A stretch of DNA of 48,005 nt, taken from a beta proteobacterium AAP99. Its GTDB lineage: Bacteria > Pseudomonadota > Gammaproteobacteria > Burkholderiales > Burkholderiaceae_C. The notes beneath the pieces are model-generated. The model was not told where the DNA came from, searched no databases, and saw nothing but the letters and a program-made list of their open reading frames with translations. This document shows, piece by piece, positions 9,440 through 18,762 of this stretch. The stretch spans positions 1 to 48,005 of the forward strand of contig LJIA01000004.1 in the NCBI GenBank assembly GCA_001295775.1, given 5' to 3'. A program made the translations under genes and the position numbers. Position 1 is the first letter of the stretch; the number at the start of each line of letters is the position of its first letter.

Positions 9440-10867
9440 TCAAGCGTCCCGCGTTACGCGGATGATTTCCTCGGGCGAGGTGGTGCCGTTGCCGATGTAG
9501 CGCTCGCCGTCCATGCGCATGGTGCGCATGCCTTTGGCCATGGCGACGTCGCGGATCGCTGCTTCGCCAGCGTTCTCGTGGATCAACTTCTGGATGTTCT
9601 CGTCCACCACCAGCAGTTCGTACACGCCGCTGCGTCCGCTGTAGCCGCTGTTGCCGCACTCGGTGCAGCCCACGGCGCGGAACACCGTGCGGCCTTCCAC
9701 CACCTCCAGCTTGCGGCAGTGCGGGCAGAGCTTGCGCACCAGGCGCTGGCCAAGCACACCGAGCAGGCTCGACGACAGCAGGAAGGGCTCGATGCCCATG
9801 TCGGCCAGGCGGGTCACGGCGCTCGGCGCGTCATTGGTGTGCAGGGTGGCCAGCACGAGGTGGCCGGTGAGCGAGGCCTGCACGGCGATCTGCGCGGTTT
9901 CGAGGTCGCGGATTTCGCCGATCATGATCACATCCGGATCTTGCCGCAGGATGGCGCGCAGGGCGGTGGCAAAGGTCAGGTCGATCTTGGCGTTCACCTG
10001 CGTCTGGCCCACGCCGCGCAGCTCGTATTCGATCGGGTCTTCCACCGTCATGATGTTGGTGGTGCTCGCGTCCATGCGCTTCATGCCGGCATAGAGCGTG
10101 GTGGTCTTGCCCGAGCCGGTCGGGCCCGTGACCAGCACGATGCCGTGCGGCTGCTTGATCAGGGCATCGAATTGCGCGAGCGTGTCCGCGGCCATGCCCA
10201 GGGCGTTGAGATCGAGCTTGTCGTTGCTCTTATCGAGCAGGCGCAGCACCGCGCGCTCGCCGAAGCCGGTGGGCAGGGTGGAGACGCGCACGTCGATAGG
10301 CCGGCCGGCCACGCGCAGGGTGATGCGGCCGTCCTGCGGCAGGCGCTTCTCGGCAATGTCGAGAAGCGCCATGATCTTGATGCGCGAGATCAGCGCGGCA
10401 TGCAGGGCGCGCTTGGGCCGCGCGATGTCGCGCAGGGTGCCGTCGATGCGTAGACGTACCACCGAGCTGTCCTCGAAGGCTTCGATGTGCACGTCGCTGG
10501 CGCCCTCGCGCACGGCTTGCGTCAGCAGGGCATTGATCAGACGGATGATCGGCGCGTCGTCCGCGCTTTCCAGCAGGTCTTCCACCGCCGGCGTGTCTTC
10601 CATCAGGCGGGCGATGTCTACATCGTCGGCCACCTGGTCCACCACGCTTTGCGCGCTGCCCTCGCTGGCCGAATAGGCCTTGGAGATCGCTTCGCGCAGC
10701 GCGTCTTCGTCCTCCATGCGCAGCTTGACCATGCCCAGCACGCGCCGGATCTCCGCGATTCCGGTCAGAGTGGACGAGCGCGAGGCACGCACTTCGATGC
10801 CATCACCCACGCGCGTCACCAGCAGCTGGTGGGCGCGCGCAAAGGGGTAGGGGATCAGCGGCGTCAT
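9440..10867 (-). CDS. gspE: Type II secretion ATPase GspE
   Basis: GspE is the cytoplasmic hexameric ATPase that powers type II secretion. The 475-residue protein has a short N-terminal domain that in the family binds GspL. The catalytic part shows the Walker [11 protein letters not shown] near residue 247, an Asp box (TVEDPIEY), Walker B ([10 protein letters not shown]) and the His box (LATLHTNDA). A tetracysteine zinc motif follows (CPHC near 385, then CTEC), as in GspE rather than most PilB proteins. It lies 11 bp after gspD and should be co-transcribed with it. Confidence 0.96.
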   Translation of the reverse strand: MTPLIPYPFARAHQLLVTRVGDGIEVRASRSSTLTGIAEIRRVLGMVKLRMEDEDALREAISKAYSASEGSAQSVVDQVADDVDIARLMEDTPAVEDLLESADDAPIIRLINALLTQAVREGASDVHIEAFEDSSVVRLRIDGTLRDIARPKRALHAALISRIKIMALLDIAEKRLPQDGRITLRVAGRPIDVRVSTLPTGFGERAVLRLLDKSNDKLDLNALGMAADTLAQFDALIKQPHGIVLVTGPTGSGKTTTLYAGMKRMDASTTNIMTVEDPIEYELRGVGQTQVNAKIDLTFATALRAILRQDPDVIMIGEIRDLETAQIAVQASLTGHLVLATLHTNDAPSAVTRLADMGIEPFLLSSSLLGVLGQRLVRKLCPHCRKLEVVEGRTVFRAVGCTECGNSGYSGRSGVYELLVVDENIQKLIHENAGEAAIRDVAMAKGMRTMRMDGERYIGNGTTSPEEIIRVTRDA

Positions 10868-10878
10868 GGCAGATGCGC

Positions 10879-13059
10879 CTACTGCTTGGGCGGTTCGGCG
10901 GCCGGCGTGGCGGGCGCTGGTGTCGGCGCCGGAATGACCGTAGGCGGAATGCGAACCGGCGGCAGATCGGGCATGCGGGGTTGACCGATCTCGGGCAGCA
11001 GAATGTTGGTGTTCGGATTGGCCTCGCGCTGCAGGGCGCGGATTTCCTCGTACCGATCGCCCACCACGGACCGGGCGGCGTTCGCATCACGGATCACGGT
11101 GGGGCGGATGAAGATCAGCAGGTTGGTCTTGTTGCGCGAGCGCCGGTCGTAGCGGAACAGACTGCCGATGACCGGGATGTCGCCCAGGAGAGGCACCTTG
11201 TCCACGCCGCCGTCTGCGGTGTCGCGGATCAGGCCGCCGAGAATCAGGATGTCGCGGTCGTCCACGAGCACATTGGTTTCCACCGCGCGCTTGCTGGTGG
11301 TCGGGCCTGCAGGACCAGTCGTGCGAACCGCACTGTCTTCCTGGAAGATCGCCATGCGTACCACGCCGCCTTCGCTGATCTGCGGCTTCACGCGCAGGGT
11401 CAGGCCGACGTCGCGCCGCTCGATGGTCTGGAAGGGATTGACGGACGCGCCACCGCCACCGGTATTGGTGAACGAGCCGGTCACGAAGGGCACGTTTTCG
11501 CCAATGACGATGCGCGCTTCTTCATTGTCCAGGGTCATCACCTGGGGGCGCGAGAGCACATTGCCGCCGGCGTCGCTCTGCAGCACACGGGCGATCGCGC
11601 CCAAGGTCAGCTCGCCGTTGAGGTTGCGGAAGATGCCGAGATTGAAGCCCGTATTCAGGGCGGCGCCGGCTGCCGAGGTGCCGCCCGCGATCAAGCTTGC
11701 GAGTCCAGCGCCCCCGCGGCCCGAGGAGGAAATCACCCCTGCACGGTACCGACTGCCATCGCTGCCTGTCAGCCCGGCCCACTGGATGCCCAGCTCGGAG
11801 ATCTTTTCCTCGCTGACCTCGACAATCAGGCCTTCGATCAGCACCTGTGCACGGCGCTGGTCCAGCCGCTCGATCACGGCGCGGATGTCGCGATACACCG
11901 GCGTCGGGGCCCGCACGATCAGCGAGTTGGTCGCCGGGTCGGCCGTGATCGAGACGCCGCCGGCCACCTGCACGGTCACGATGCCGCCGCCGCTGTTCTG
12001 GCCGAAGTTGGCGCTGGGTTGCGTGGCGCCGCCTGCTGCCGCACCGCCACCCCCGAGCGGGTTGTTCTGCTGCTGCGGCATGGGCTGCGGCTGGCTGAAG
12101 CCGGCACCGCCCCCGCCGCTGGCACCGCCGGTCGGCCCGCCGAGAATCGCGGAGAGCGTCTGCGCGAGGCGCGTTGCTTCTGCGTTCTTCAGGCTGACGA
12201 AATGCAGGTTGCCTGCGCCCGTGCCCGGCGTATCCAGACGTGCGATCAACAGCTTGATCTGGTTCAGACGCTGCTGCGACGGCGCACGCACGATGAGCCC
12301 ATTGGTCCGCGGATCGGCCAGCACGGTCACGCGCTGCGCCGGGTCTTGCACGTTGTCGGTCAGGCGCTGGATGGTATTGGCCAGATCGACGGCCGAGGCG
12401 TTGATGACCGGAATGATCTCGGCGTCCACCTGGGGCGCTGCGTCCAGCGTCGCGATGATCTGCGCGAGGCGTGCCACGTTCTCGGCGTAGTCCGTGATGA
12501 CCAGGCTGTTGTTGCCGGGGAAGGCGTTGATGGTGTTGTTCGGCGAGATCAGCGGTCGCAGGACGGGCAGCATGTTCTGCGCGCTCTCGTTCTGCAGGCG
12601 GAAAGTCTGGGTAATAAGCACATCGCCGCGCTGGCGCACGGTCGTGCCCTGGCCCACCGTCCCGCCGAGCAGCTTGGCATCAGCTTCCGGCACCACTCGC
12701 ACCACATTGCCGACTTCCACGGCGGCAAAGCCCAGCATGCGCAGGGAGGCGTACAGGGCCTTGAGCACCTCGGCACGTTCCAAGGGCTTTTCGCTCACGA
12801 GATTGAGCGTGCCCTTGACGCGCGGATCAAGCAGGAACTGCTTGCCGGTGTAGGCGCCGATCGTGCGCACGGTGGCTTCGAGGTCGGCGTTGGCAAATGA
12901 GAGTGTGACGCGGTCGCCTCGCAGCGCTTCCTGGGCAAGCACCTGGGCCGGCAGACTGGCGGCACCGAACGCGATGCACATCGCGACGGCCAGCGCCAGG
13001 CCCGTGTGACCGCGCAGCGGGGCGGCGGCGGAGCTGCGTTTGAGTTGAGGAAACTTCAT
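10879..13059 (-). CDS. gspD: Type II secretion secretin GspD
   Basis: GspD forms the outer-membrane secretin channel through which folded exoproteins leave. The 726-residue protein has a signal peptide (about 1-43, ending VLAQE) and an N0 domain ([18 protein letters not shown]). Three N1-N3 KH-like domains follow, containing repeated [14 protein letters not shown] elements. N3 carries a long Gly/Gln-rich insert near 300-350. The C-terminal secretin barrel shows [28 protein letters not shown] and LGGLIRD. The tail is Pro/Ala-rich. No separate gspS pilotin or gspC is visible nearby. Confidence 0.96.
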   Translation of the reverse strand: MKFPQLKRSSAAAPLRGHTGLALAVAMCIAFGAASLPAQVLAQEALRGDRVTLSFANADLEATVRTIGAYTGKQFLLDPRVKGTLNLVSEKPLERAEVLKALYASLRMLGFAAVEVGNVVRVVPEADAKLLGGTVGQGTTVRQRGDVLITQTFRLQNESAQNMLPVLRPLISPNNTINAFPGNNSLVITDYAENVARLAQIIATLDAAPQVDAEIIPVINASAVDLANTIQRLTDNVQDPAQRVTVLADPRTNGLIVRAPSQQRLNQIKLLIARLDTPGTGAGNLHFVSLKNAEATRLAQTLSAILGGPTGGASGGGGAGFSQPQPMPQQQNNPLGGGGAAAGGATQPSANFGQNSGGGIVTVQVAGGVSITADPATNSLIVRAPTPVYRDIRAVIERLDQRRAQVLIEGLIVEVSEEKISELGIQWAGLTGSDGSRYRAGVISSSGRGGAGLASLIAGGTSAAGAALNTGFNLGIFRNLNGELTLGAIARVLQSDAGGNVLSRPQVMTLDNEEARIVIGENVPFVTGSFTNTGGGGASVNPFQTIERRDVGLTLRVKPQISEGGVVRMAIFQEDSAVRTTGPAGPTTSKRAVETNVLVDDRDILILGGLIRDTADGGVDKVPLLGDIPVIGSLFRYDRRSRNKTNLLIFIRPTVIRDANAARSVVGDRYEEIRALQREANPNTNILLPEIGQPRMPDLPPVRIPPTVIPAPTPAPATPAAEPPKQ

Positions 13060-13094
13060 GTTTCGCGTCCTGTTCGTGCGTCGCGCAGGCAGGC

Positions 13095-13874
13095 TCAGGA
13101 GCCCAAGCTCAGCACGTACTCGTTGTTCTGGCGGCGGCCCAGCAGGTTGAGCACGGCCGCCAGCCGTTCACGTTCACTCTCGCTGGCCGTGGACACCAGC
13201 CGGAATTGCGGCCGCGCTCCGGCAGTAAACTGGCCCTGGCCATTGATCTGCAGGCGGCCGTTGCGGGTATTCAGTTGCAGCTGCGCCGACTGGGCTGGGC
13301 CTTGGCCGGTCAGCCGAACTTCGAGCGCATAGTCGCCCAGAGGTTCAGCGCCGGACAGACGAGTGGTTGCCCCGGTCCAGAGCGCCTGGATCTGGCCGTT
13401 CACCGTCATCGCGCGGCCGTCGCGCGCACCGCGCAATTCGTCCCAGCGAACGTCCAGCCAGCCACCGGGCTGCATGGAATTGAGCGGCGCACCGGCAGCC
13501 ACCAGTTCGCGCGCATCCATCGCCGTGGCGCCAGGTGCGAGTGTGAAGCCGTTCACGTTCGCCGCCAAGGGACTCCAGGGTCGGTCACCAAAGCGTACGC
13601 GGCCCTGCACACGGGCGGTCAGCAGCGGTGCGGCATCCACATCCCAGCTCAGTCGCTCAGGCAGCACCAGCGGCGCCTGGCCGACCCCGGCAGCCGGCGC
13701 GATCTCGATCCAGCCGCTGCCTGACCAGATCGTGCCGTTTACGCCCACGAGAGACACCCCACCGCGCGAGGCGTCCTTCACAAAGGGTGTCACCCAGCGC
13801 GCCGGCAACCAGATGAGCAGTGCCACCAGCGCCGCAAGCAGCGCGCAGAGCAGAGCGGATGCGCGCTGGCTCAT
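13095..13874 (-). CDS. gspN: Type II secretion protein GspN
   Basis: The 259-residue product fits GspN, an accessory bitopic protein found only in some type II systems; its exact role is not settled. One membrane segment lies near residues 5-25, followed by a periplasmic beta-rich domain with WSGSGW and DVRWDELRG stretches typical of the family. Its ATG overlaps the stop of gspM (positions 13871-13874), and gspD follows after 35 bp. Recognition rests partly on position, because GspN sequences are poorly conserved. Confidence 0.85.
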   Translation of the reverse strand: MSQRASALLCALLAALVALLIWLPARWVTPFVKDASRGGVSLVGVNGTIWSGSGWIEIAPAAGVGQAPLVLPERLSWDVDAAPLLTARVQGRVRFGDRPWSPLAANVNGFTLAPGATAMDARELVAAGAPLNSMQPGGWLDVRWDELRGARDGRAMTVNGQIQALWTGATTRLSGAEPLGDYALEVRLTGQGPAQSAQLQLNTRNGRLQINGQGQFTAGARPQFRLVSTASESERERLAAVLNLLGRRQNNEYVLSLGS

Positions 13875-14344
13875 TGCGCCAACACCACGCGGCCGCTGAC
13901 CACACCTGCAGCCTGTCGGTTGAGTTCAGCCTGACGCACTGTCAGGCCATGGTTGCGCCGCGCCTGAGCGATGAACTGGGTCAGGCCGTTGAAGCTGATC
14001 TTGTCGAATTCGACAGTGAAGGGGCCGGTACCGCTCGCGGCGACCTTGACCCCCAGGCCCTCGGCCAGCTGGCGCAAGCCATCGGCGCTGGCTGCGCTCA
14101 CTTGTCCCCGCCCCGCAGCGGCCGCGGCCAAACGCTCCACTTCAGCCTTTTGCTGGTGCAGACGCGGCAGATCGCGCTGGATGCGCTGTATGTCGCGCAG
14201 CATCGGCACCACCCACAGGCCGACGATGAGCGCCAGCAACACGAACACTGCGCCGCCGCTGACCAGCGTTCGCTCCCGCGCGGTCATCGCCGCCCAGCGT
14301 TGGGACAAGCCGCCGAAGCGCTGCATGGCCAGGGTGCTGCTCAT
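13871..14344 (-). CDS. gspM: Type II secretion protein GspM
   Basis: This 157-residue protein matches GspM in size and layout: a short cytoplasmic N-terminus, one membrane segment near residues 30-50 (GAVFVLLALIVGLWVVPML), a coiled-coil stretch and a periplasmic ferredoxin-like domain. GspM binds GspL and helps place GspE at the membrane. I chose the ATG at 14344 because it overlaps the gspL stop as ATGA; the frame extends upstream into gspL. It overlaps gspN at its other end. Confidence 0.88.
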   Translation of the reverse strand: MSSTLAMQRFGGLSQRWAAMTARERTLVSGGAVFVLLALIVGLWVVPMLRDIQRIQRDLPRLHQQKAEVERLAAAAAGRGQVSAASADGLRQLAEGLGVKVAASGTGPFTVEFDKISFNGLTQFIAQARRNHGLTVRQAELNRQAAGVVSGRVVLAQ

Positions 14345-15429
14345 CGCGCACCCCCTGGTGTGACCAGCGCGGTGGTTTCGCCCGTCCATTGGGCGTTCAG
14401 GCCCACACCCTTCAAGCTGCTTTCGATCTGGGTCTTTGTCGAGGCGTCGAGTCCTTTCGCAGCGAAGCGCAGGGTCAGTCGTTCATTGCCGTAGTCGGCG
14501 CCCTGCAGCAGGTCGCGCGGCCAGCTCGCGGCGGCGCGGTCGCTGGCTTCGAGCAGCCGTTCAAACGTGGACGCGCCGGAACCGCCGGCCAATGCCGCGC
14601 GCAACTGTTCCACCGGGCTGCCGGTCATCGGTGTGCCGGGCAGTGCCTTCACGAATTGGGCGCGCATGCTGTCTTGCAGCCGCGTGGCTTCGCCGCTCAA
14701 GGCTTGCCACCAGAGCGACAGGCCGGCAAGTGCAGCCAGCGCGCAGGCGGCGGCCAGATAGCTTGGTGCACGCCAGGCCTTCCAAAGCTGCTTGCCTGCC
14801 TGGCCGTTGGAAAACAGGATGCTGGGTACCTGCAGCGGCGGCAGGCTGCCGCCCGCACTCCAGCCTTCCAGCGGAGCCAGCCCGTACGCCGTGCCGGTTG
14901 CCGTGGCGCCCAATGCCAGTACGGTCGCCGCATCCTCGGGGGGGAGGCTCAGCGTGGCTTCGGTGGAGAACAGGAAGATCTCGCCATCCACGCCCCACAG
15001 GGCGGGCATCTGCGTGGGGGGGAGTGCCGCGGCCAGAGGGCCGATGGGCGCCTGGGCGGCACCCAGTTGCGCGAGCAGCGTGCGCAGACTCGTGATCAGG
15101 GCGCGGTCCACCAGTGCGATGCGCAGCAAGTCGCCGATGCGTTCGCCCAGCGCAACCTGCAGGCTGCCGCTCTCGCCCAGCAGTTGCTCGTCCAGGGCCA
15201 GTGCCGCTGCGCGCAGGCTCCGCTCGCGGTTCATGGGCGGCACCTTGACCTGCGCAAGCCGCGCATCCGCCGGGTGCAGCAGCACGACGGGCCGGCGCGA
15301 CTCGTTCAGCGCCGCAGCCAGGGTCATCCGCTGCGCCTGGCCAGCCGCGAGCCGCCACACACCGGTGTCGCTCGCGAACCCGCCAGAGGCGAGTGTGGCC
15401 GCCGACGGCAGCAGGATCAGGTCGGACAT
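14341..15429 (-). CDS. gspL: Type II secretion protein GspL
   Basis: GspL is the bitopic protein that recruits GspE to the inner membrane and contacts GspM and the pseudopilus. The 362-residue product has an actin-like cytoplasmic domain (about 1-220), one membrane segment near 225-245 (LAAACALAALAGLSLWWQAL) and a periplasmic C-terminal domain. The stop overlaps the gspM start. A 91-bp gap separates it from gspK, so it may have its own ribosome loading; no promoter is obvious there. Confidence 0.9.
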   Translation of the reverse strand: MSDLILLPSAATLASGGFASDTGVWRLAAGQAQRMTLAAALNESRRPVVLLHPADARLAQVKVPPMNRERSLRAAALALDEQLLGESGSLQVALGERIGDLLRIALVDRALITSLRTLLAQLGAAQAPIGPLAAALPPTQMPALWGVDGEIFLFSTEATLSLPPEDAATVLALGATATGTAYGLAPLEGWSAGGSLPPLQVPSILFSNGQAGKQLWKAWRAPSYLAAACALAALAGLSLWWQALSGEATRLQDSMRAQFVKALPGTPMTGSPVEQLRAALAGGSGASTFERLLEASDRAAASWPRDLLQGADYGNERLTLRFAAKGLDASTKTQIESSLKGVGLNAQWTGETTALVTPGGAR

Positions 15430-15520
15430 GCATCCGATTCTATGCCCGGCTTATTGCTAGCTGAGCATCACTCTTCACACTTTGCCTCAGATTTGTGTGT
15501 GTTTGCTACAGCTTGCGTCG

Positions 15521-16516
15521 CTAGAGCTCCCGCGCCCACACGACGCTTGCCAGCCGTGGACCTTCGTTTTGCCTAAGTATCAACGCCTGACGGGTCATGT
15601 TCACACGGCCGAGTTCGATGCGGCCGGTGGCAATGAAGTATTGGCTGTTCACCGAAACGTTCGCTAAGGAGTCGCCCTCAGTGATTGCGTTCAGTGCTGG
15701 AAAGTTCGTCCTCAGTTCAGCCGTTTGGTTGAACCGGCTAATCCGTTCTCGCCGAGCAACGATGGCCTCAGCGATCTTCGCCAACTCCTCGCTAGCGGAG
15801 GCAATCGCGGGCGCACTGGCGGTGTTCACGTTGATCCGCGTCCTCGACTTGCCAGGCTGCCCGGCAGGTTTGGGGATGACCACGACAAATGGCTCCAAGC
15901 CGATCAGGTCAGCTTCGGTTAACTCGTTCTTGCCGACCAGATCCATCACGTTCTTGATCCGCGGTGCGGGGGGGGCGACCGCAGGGGTACTTGGCGGGCG
16001 GCCCTCGGGTTGCCGGCTCTGGCCTTGTTGCGGCTCAGGTGGTGGCGCCGGGGTGACGAGCAGCATGGCCTCGGCAATCCGCTCGGCCTTGCTCGCGTCC
16101 AGACGGGCCGCGACCATCAGGCGCTGAAGCCCTGCCACGGCCTCTTCGTCCGGTGCCCCGCCCTTGACCAGATCGGCCAGATTGAATCGTCCCTGCGCAT
16201 CCTCGATCCGGCCGGACACGAAGGCTTCGAGCTTGCCGCTCGCATCCGTGATCCGCGTGCGCGCCAGCGGCGTCGCCCAGACTTCCTGCAGGCTGTCGGT
16301 GAGGGTGTTGGAGTCCTCGCGCAGCAGCATCAGCGCCCAGTCGGTGGCCGCCACCACCAGCCAGCGCGCCTGCACGGCTGCGCGCTGCGTTTCGACGGCC
16401 TGCGCCTGGGCCGCCTGGGCCGTAAACCACTGGATGGTCAGCACCGTGATGAGTGCTGCCACCAGCAGCGCGGAGACAATCGCCACGCCGCGCTGTGCTG
16501 GGCGCCGAGTGCTCAT
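15521..16516 (-). CDS. gspK: Type II secretion minor pseudopilin GspK
   Basis: GspK sits at the tip of the pseudopilus. The 331-residue protein begins with a short leader and the prepilin peptidase site QRG/VAIVSALLVAAL; like other GspK proteins it has no Glu at +5. The large globular domain contains FNLADLV near 105 and INVNTASA near 230, typical of the GspK helix-hairpin region. The ATG at 16516 overlaps the stop of an MFS transporter gene, so the usual upstream partners gspG-gspJ are missing from this position. The 3' half and the gap after it look less GC-rich than neighbours by eye. Confidence 0.92.
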   Translation of the reverse strand: MSTRRPAQRGVAIVSALLVAALITVLTIQWFTAQAAQAQAVETQRAAVQARWLVVAATDWALMLLREDSNTLTDSLQEVWATPLARTRITDASGKLEAFVSGRIEDAQGRFNLADLVKGGAPDEEAVAGLQRLMVAARLDASKAERIAEAMLLVTPAPPPEPQQGQSRQPEGRPPSTPAVAPPAPRIKNVMDLVGKNELTEADLIGLEPFVVVIPKPAGQPGKSRTRINVNTASAPAIASASEELAKIAEAIVARRERISRFNQTAELRTNFPALNAITEGDSLANVSVNSQYFIATGRIELGRVNMTRQALILRQNEGPRLASVVWAREL

Positions 16517-17718
16517 GCCGGTGCCGGCTGGGTAAGCCGAGCGACGGGCTGCTCGCGAATCGGCAGATTCGCCAGGCCCGCGAAGACGCCCAGTGCGATG
16601 GTGATGATCCATACGATGTCGTAGCTGCCGGTTCGGTCGAACAGCAGGCCACCGAGCCAGACGCCCAGGAAGCTGCCGACCTGGTGCGAAAAGAACACGA
16701 AGCCGCCCAGCATGCCCAGATACTGTACGCCGAAGATGGTGGCGATCACACCATTGGTTACCGGTACGGTGCTGAGCCAAAGCAGCCCCATCGCCGCTGC
16801 AAACAGATACACGCTCCAGGGTGTGAGCGGCGCCAGCAGAAACAGGATGATCACTGCCGCCCGCGCGAAATAGATGAATGAAAGGATGTACTTCTTCGGC
16901 ATCCGAGCGCCCAGCAGTCCGGCGGTGTAGGTGCCGAAGATGTTGAACAGACCGACAAGTGCCAGTGCCGCGACCGCCACGTCAGGCGACATGCTCTTGT
17001 CCTTCAGGTACGCCGGCAAATGCACGCCGATGAAAACCACTTGGAAGCCGCAGACGAAGTAGCCCGCCATCAACCACTGAAAGCTTCGGTTGCCGAATGC
17101 TTCACGGATGGCCTGCATGATCGACTGACCGGCGGCCCCCGCAGCCTGGGCCCTGGGTTCGCGCAGCCCGGCGCCAAGCGGCGCCATCAGAAACGCGACC
17201 GCTGCCAGAATCAAGAGCGCGTGCTGCCAGCCGAAGTTGGCGATCAGCGTCTGCTCCACCGGAATCATGATGAACTGACCGAAGCTGCCGGCAGCTGCTG
17301 CAATGCCCAGCGCCTGGGAACGCTTCTCTGGGGCCGCGGTCCGGCCGATCACGCCATAAACGATCGAGTACGTTGTGCCTGAGAGCGCGCAGCCGATCAT
17401 CAACCCGGCGCCAAGAGAAAAGCCCCAGCCGGTACCGGCAAGCGCCATGACGATCAGCCCTCCGGCGTACAGCACCACGCCTACCAGCAAAACGCGCACC
17501 GCGCCGTAGCGATCAGCAAGCATTCCCGCAAACGGCTGGGTGGCGCCCCAGAGCAGATTCTGCAGTGCCAGTGCAAAGGCAAAGGTCTCCCGGGTCCAGC
17601 CATGTGCGCCCGTCATTGGCAGCTGGAAGAGACCGAAGCCGTGGCGAATCCCCATGGCGAGTGTGAGCAGCAAGCCGCCGCATACCAGAACGGTGGGAAG
17701 TGACAATCGTTGTTGCAT
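16513..17718 (-). CDS. MFS transporter
   Basis: The 401-residue protein has about twelve hydrophobic segments and the MFS loop 2-3 signature (GMLADRYGAVRVLLVG near 70-85). The N-terminus (GIRHGFGLFQLPM) and overall pattern resemble the MFS branch that includes oxalate/formate-antiporter-like and other organic-acid carriers. The substrate cannot be told from sequence. I chose the ATG at 17718 (MQQRLSLP), where the hydrophobic region begins. The open frame upstream runs antisense to the next gene. Its stop overlaps the gspK start, so it is probably transcribed with the secretion genes, an odd pairing. Confidence 0.88.
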   Translation of the reverse strand: MQQRLSLPTVLVCGGLLLTLAMGIRHGFGLFQLPMTGAHGWTRETFAFALALQNLLWGATQPFAGMLADRYGAVRVLLVGVVLYAGGLIVMALAGTGWGFSLGAGLMIGCALSGTTYSIVYGVIGRTAAPEKRSQALGIAAAAGSFGQFIMIPVEQTLIANFGWQHALLILAAVAFLMAPLGAGLREPRAQAAGAAGQSIMQAIREAFGNRSFQWLMAGYFVCGFQVVFIGVHLPAYLKDKSMSPDVAVAALALVGLFNIFGTYTAGLLGARMPKKYILSFIYFARAAVIILFLLAPLTPWSVYLFAAAMGLLWLSTVPVTNGVIATIFGVQYLGMLGGFVFFSHQVGSFLGVWLGGLLFDRTGSYDIVWIITIALGVFAGLANLPIREQPVARLTQPAPA

Positions 17719-17814
17719 GGCAAACTCCTGACGCCTGATTGTGCGTTGAGTTCGCAACAATGCGTCGTGTCCGGCAACCGGCCTGCAGACCTGCCAGTAC
17801 AGCGCACCCACCCC

Positions 17815-18762
17815 ATGCCTAGCCCCGAAACACTGTTTGCCTTTGGTCCCGAGACGCTCGGCGTCGCCGGGATAGGCGCCGCAGTGGCTGTGGCGGTGAT
17901 TGCATCGACACAGGCCGCCATCAAGAAGACACGCCAGACGCTGATGCAATCCGGTGCCCCGTGGATGCAGGCCGCCGGTCTGAGCTTCGGGGTGCAGCTC
18001 GGCAATTGGCCGACATGGCTTGGCATCGGGTGCTTGCTCGTGAGTGCCGGTCTGCATGTGTTTCTGTTGCGCGGTGCGCCCGCTGGCCCGCAGCTGCGCT
18101 GGCTGAACGGCGTCGCGGCCGCGTGCTGCGCAGCCGCTTCCGCAGTGCTGCTCGTACCCGGGCTGAGCCTGCTCTTCGTTGCTTTGGTACTGGTCGCCAG
18201 CTTGCTGTGTGGCATCGCATTGCTCTGGGCCTCCCACCACGCAGACACGCTGGATGTCGCGCGGATTGACCCGCTGACGCTCGTGGCGAACCGCCGCCTG
18301 CTGGACGAGCTGGCCGAGCGCGCTCTGGCGGCGGCGCGTCGCACGCAGTCCCCCCTGACGCTTTTGCTGCTTGACTTTGATGACTTCCGGCGCGTGAATG
18401 AAACCGCCGGGCATGACGCCGCTGACGCAATGCTGGCGATCTCCGCGCGCCGCATGTGCGACGCTCTGCGTGGTCATGATGTCGTCGGCCGGATCGATGG
18501 CGACCGCTTCGCCCTGCTGCTCACGCACGGTGGCGGTCTCGAACAGACCGATCAGGTCATCGAGCGAATCCGCAAGGCGGTGGAGCTGCCCGTCATGCAT
18601 GAGGGCACAGCGATGTTTCCTCGCGTGAGCATCGGGTCGGCGCAGTATCCAGCCGACGGTGAGCATCTCCCGGATCTGATCCTCGCCGCTGATGGACGTC
18701 TGGGCAAGGACAAGTCGCGCCGACGGGACATGCCTGACCCCATGCGTGTGGTTGTCGGTTGA
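17815..18762 (+). CDS. Membrane GGDEF-domain protein with degenerate active site
   Basis: The 315-residue protein has four or five hydrophobic segments in the first 140 residues, then a GGDEF domain. Diguanylate cyclases of this family make cyclic di-GMP. Here the signature reads D228-G229-D230-R231-F232 in place of GGDEF, so the catalytic Glu is Arg and the first Gly is Asp. The upstream metal motif LDFDDF is kept, and an RxxD inhibitory site (RGHD, 219-222) sits exactly five residues before the signature. I infer a non-catalytic c-di-GMP sensor or effector. The stop overlaps the rsmB start (TGATG), so the two are translationally coupled. An upstream GTG start in the same frame is possible. 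Confidence 0.85.
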   Translation: MPSPETLFAFGPETLGVAGIGAAVAVAVIASTQAAIKKTRQTLMQSGAPWMQAAGLSFGVQLGNWPTWLGIGCLLVSAGLHVFLLRGAPAGPQLRWLNGVAAACCAAASAVLLVPGLSLLFVALVLVASLLCGIALLWASHHADTLDVARIDPLTLVANRRLLDELAERALAAARRTQSPLTLLLLDFDDFRRVNETAGHDAADAMLAISARRMCDALRGHDVVGRIDGDRFALLLTHGGGLEQTDQVIERIRKAVELPVMHEGTAMFPRVSIGSAQYPADGEHLPDLILAADGRLGKDKSRRRDMPDPMRVVVG

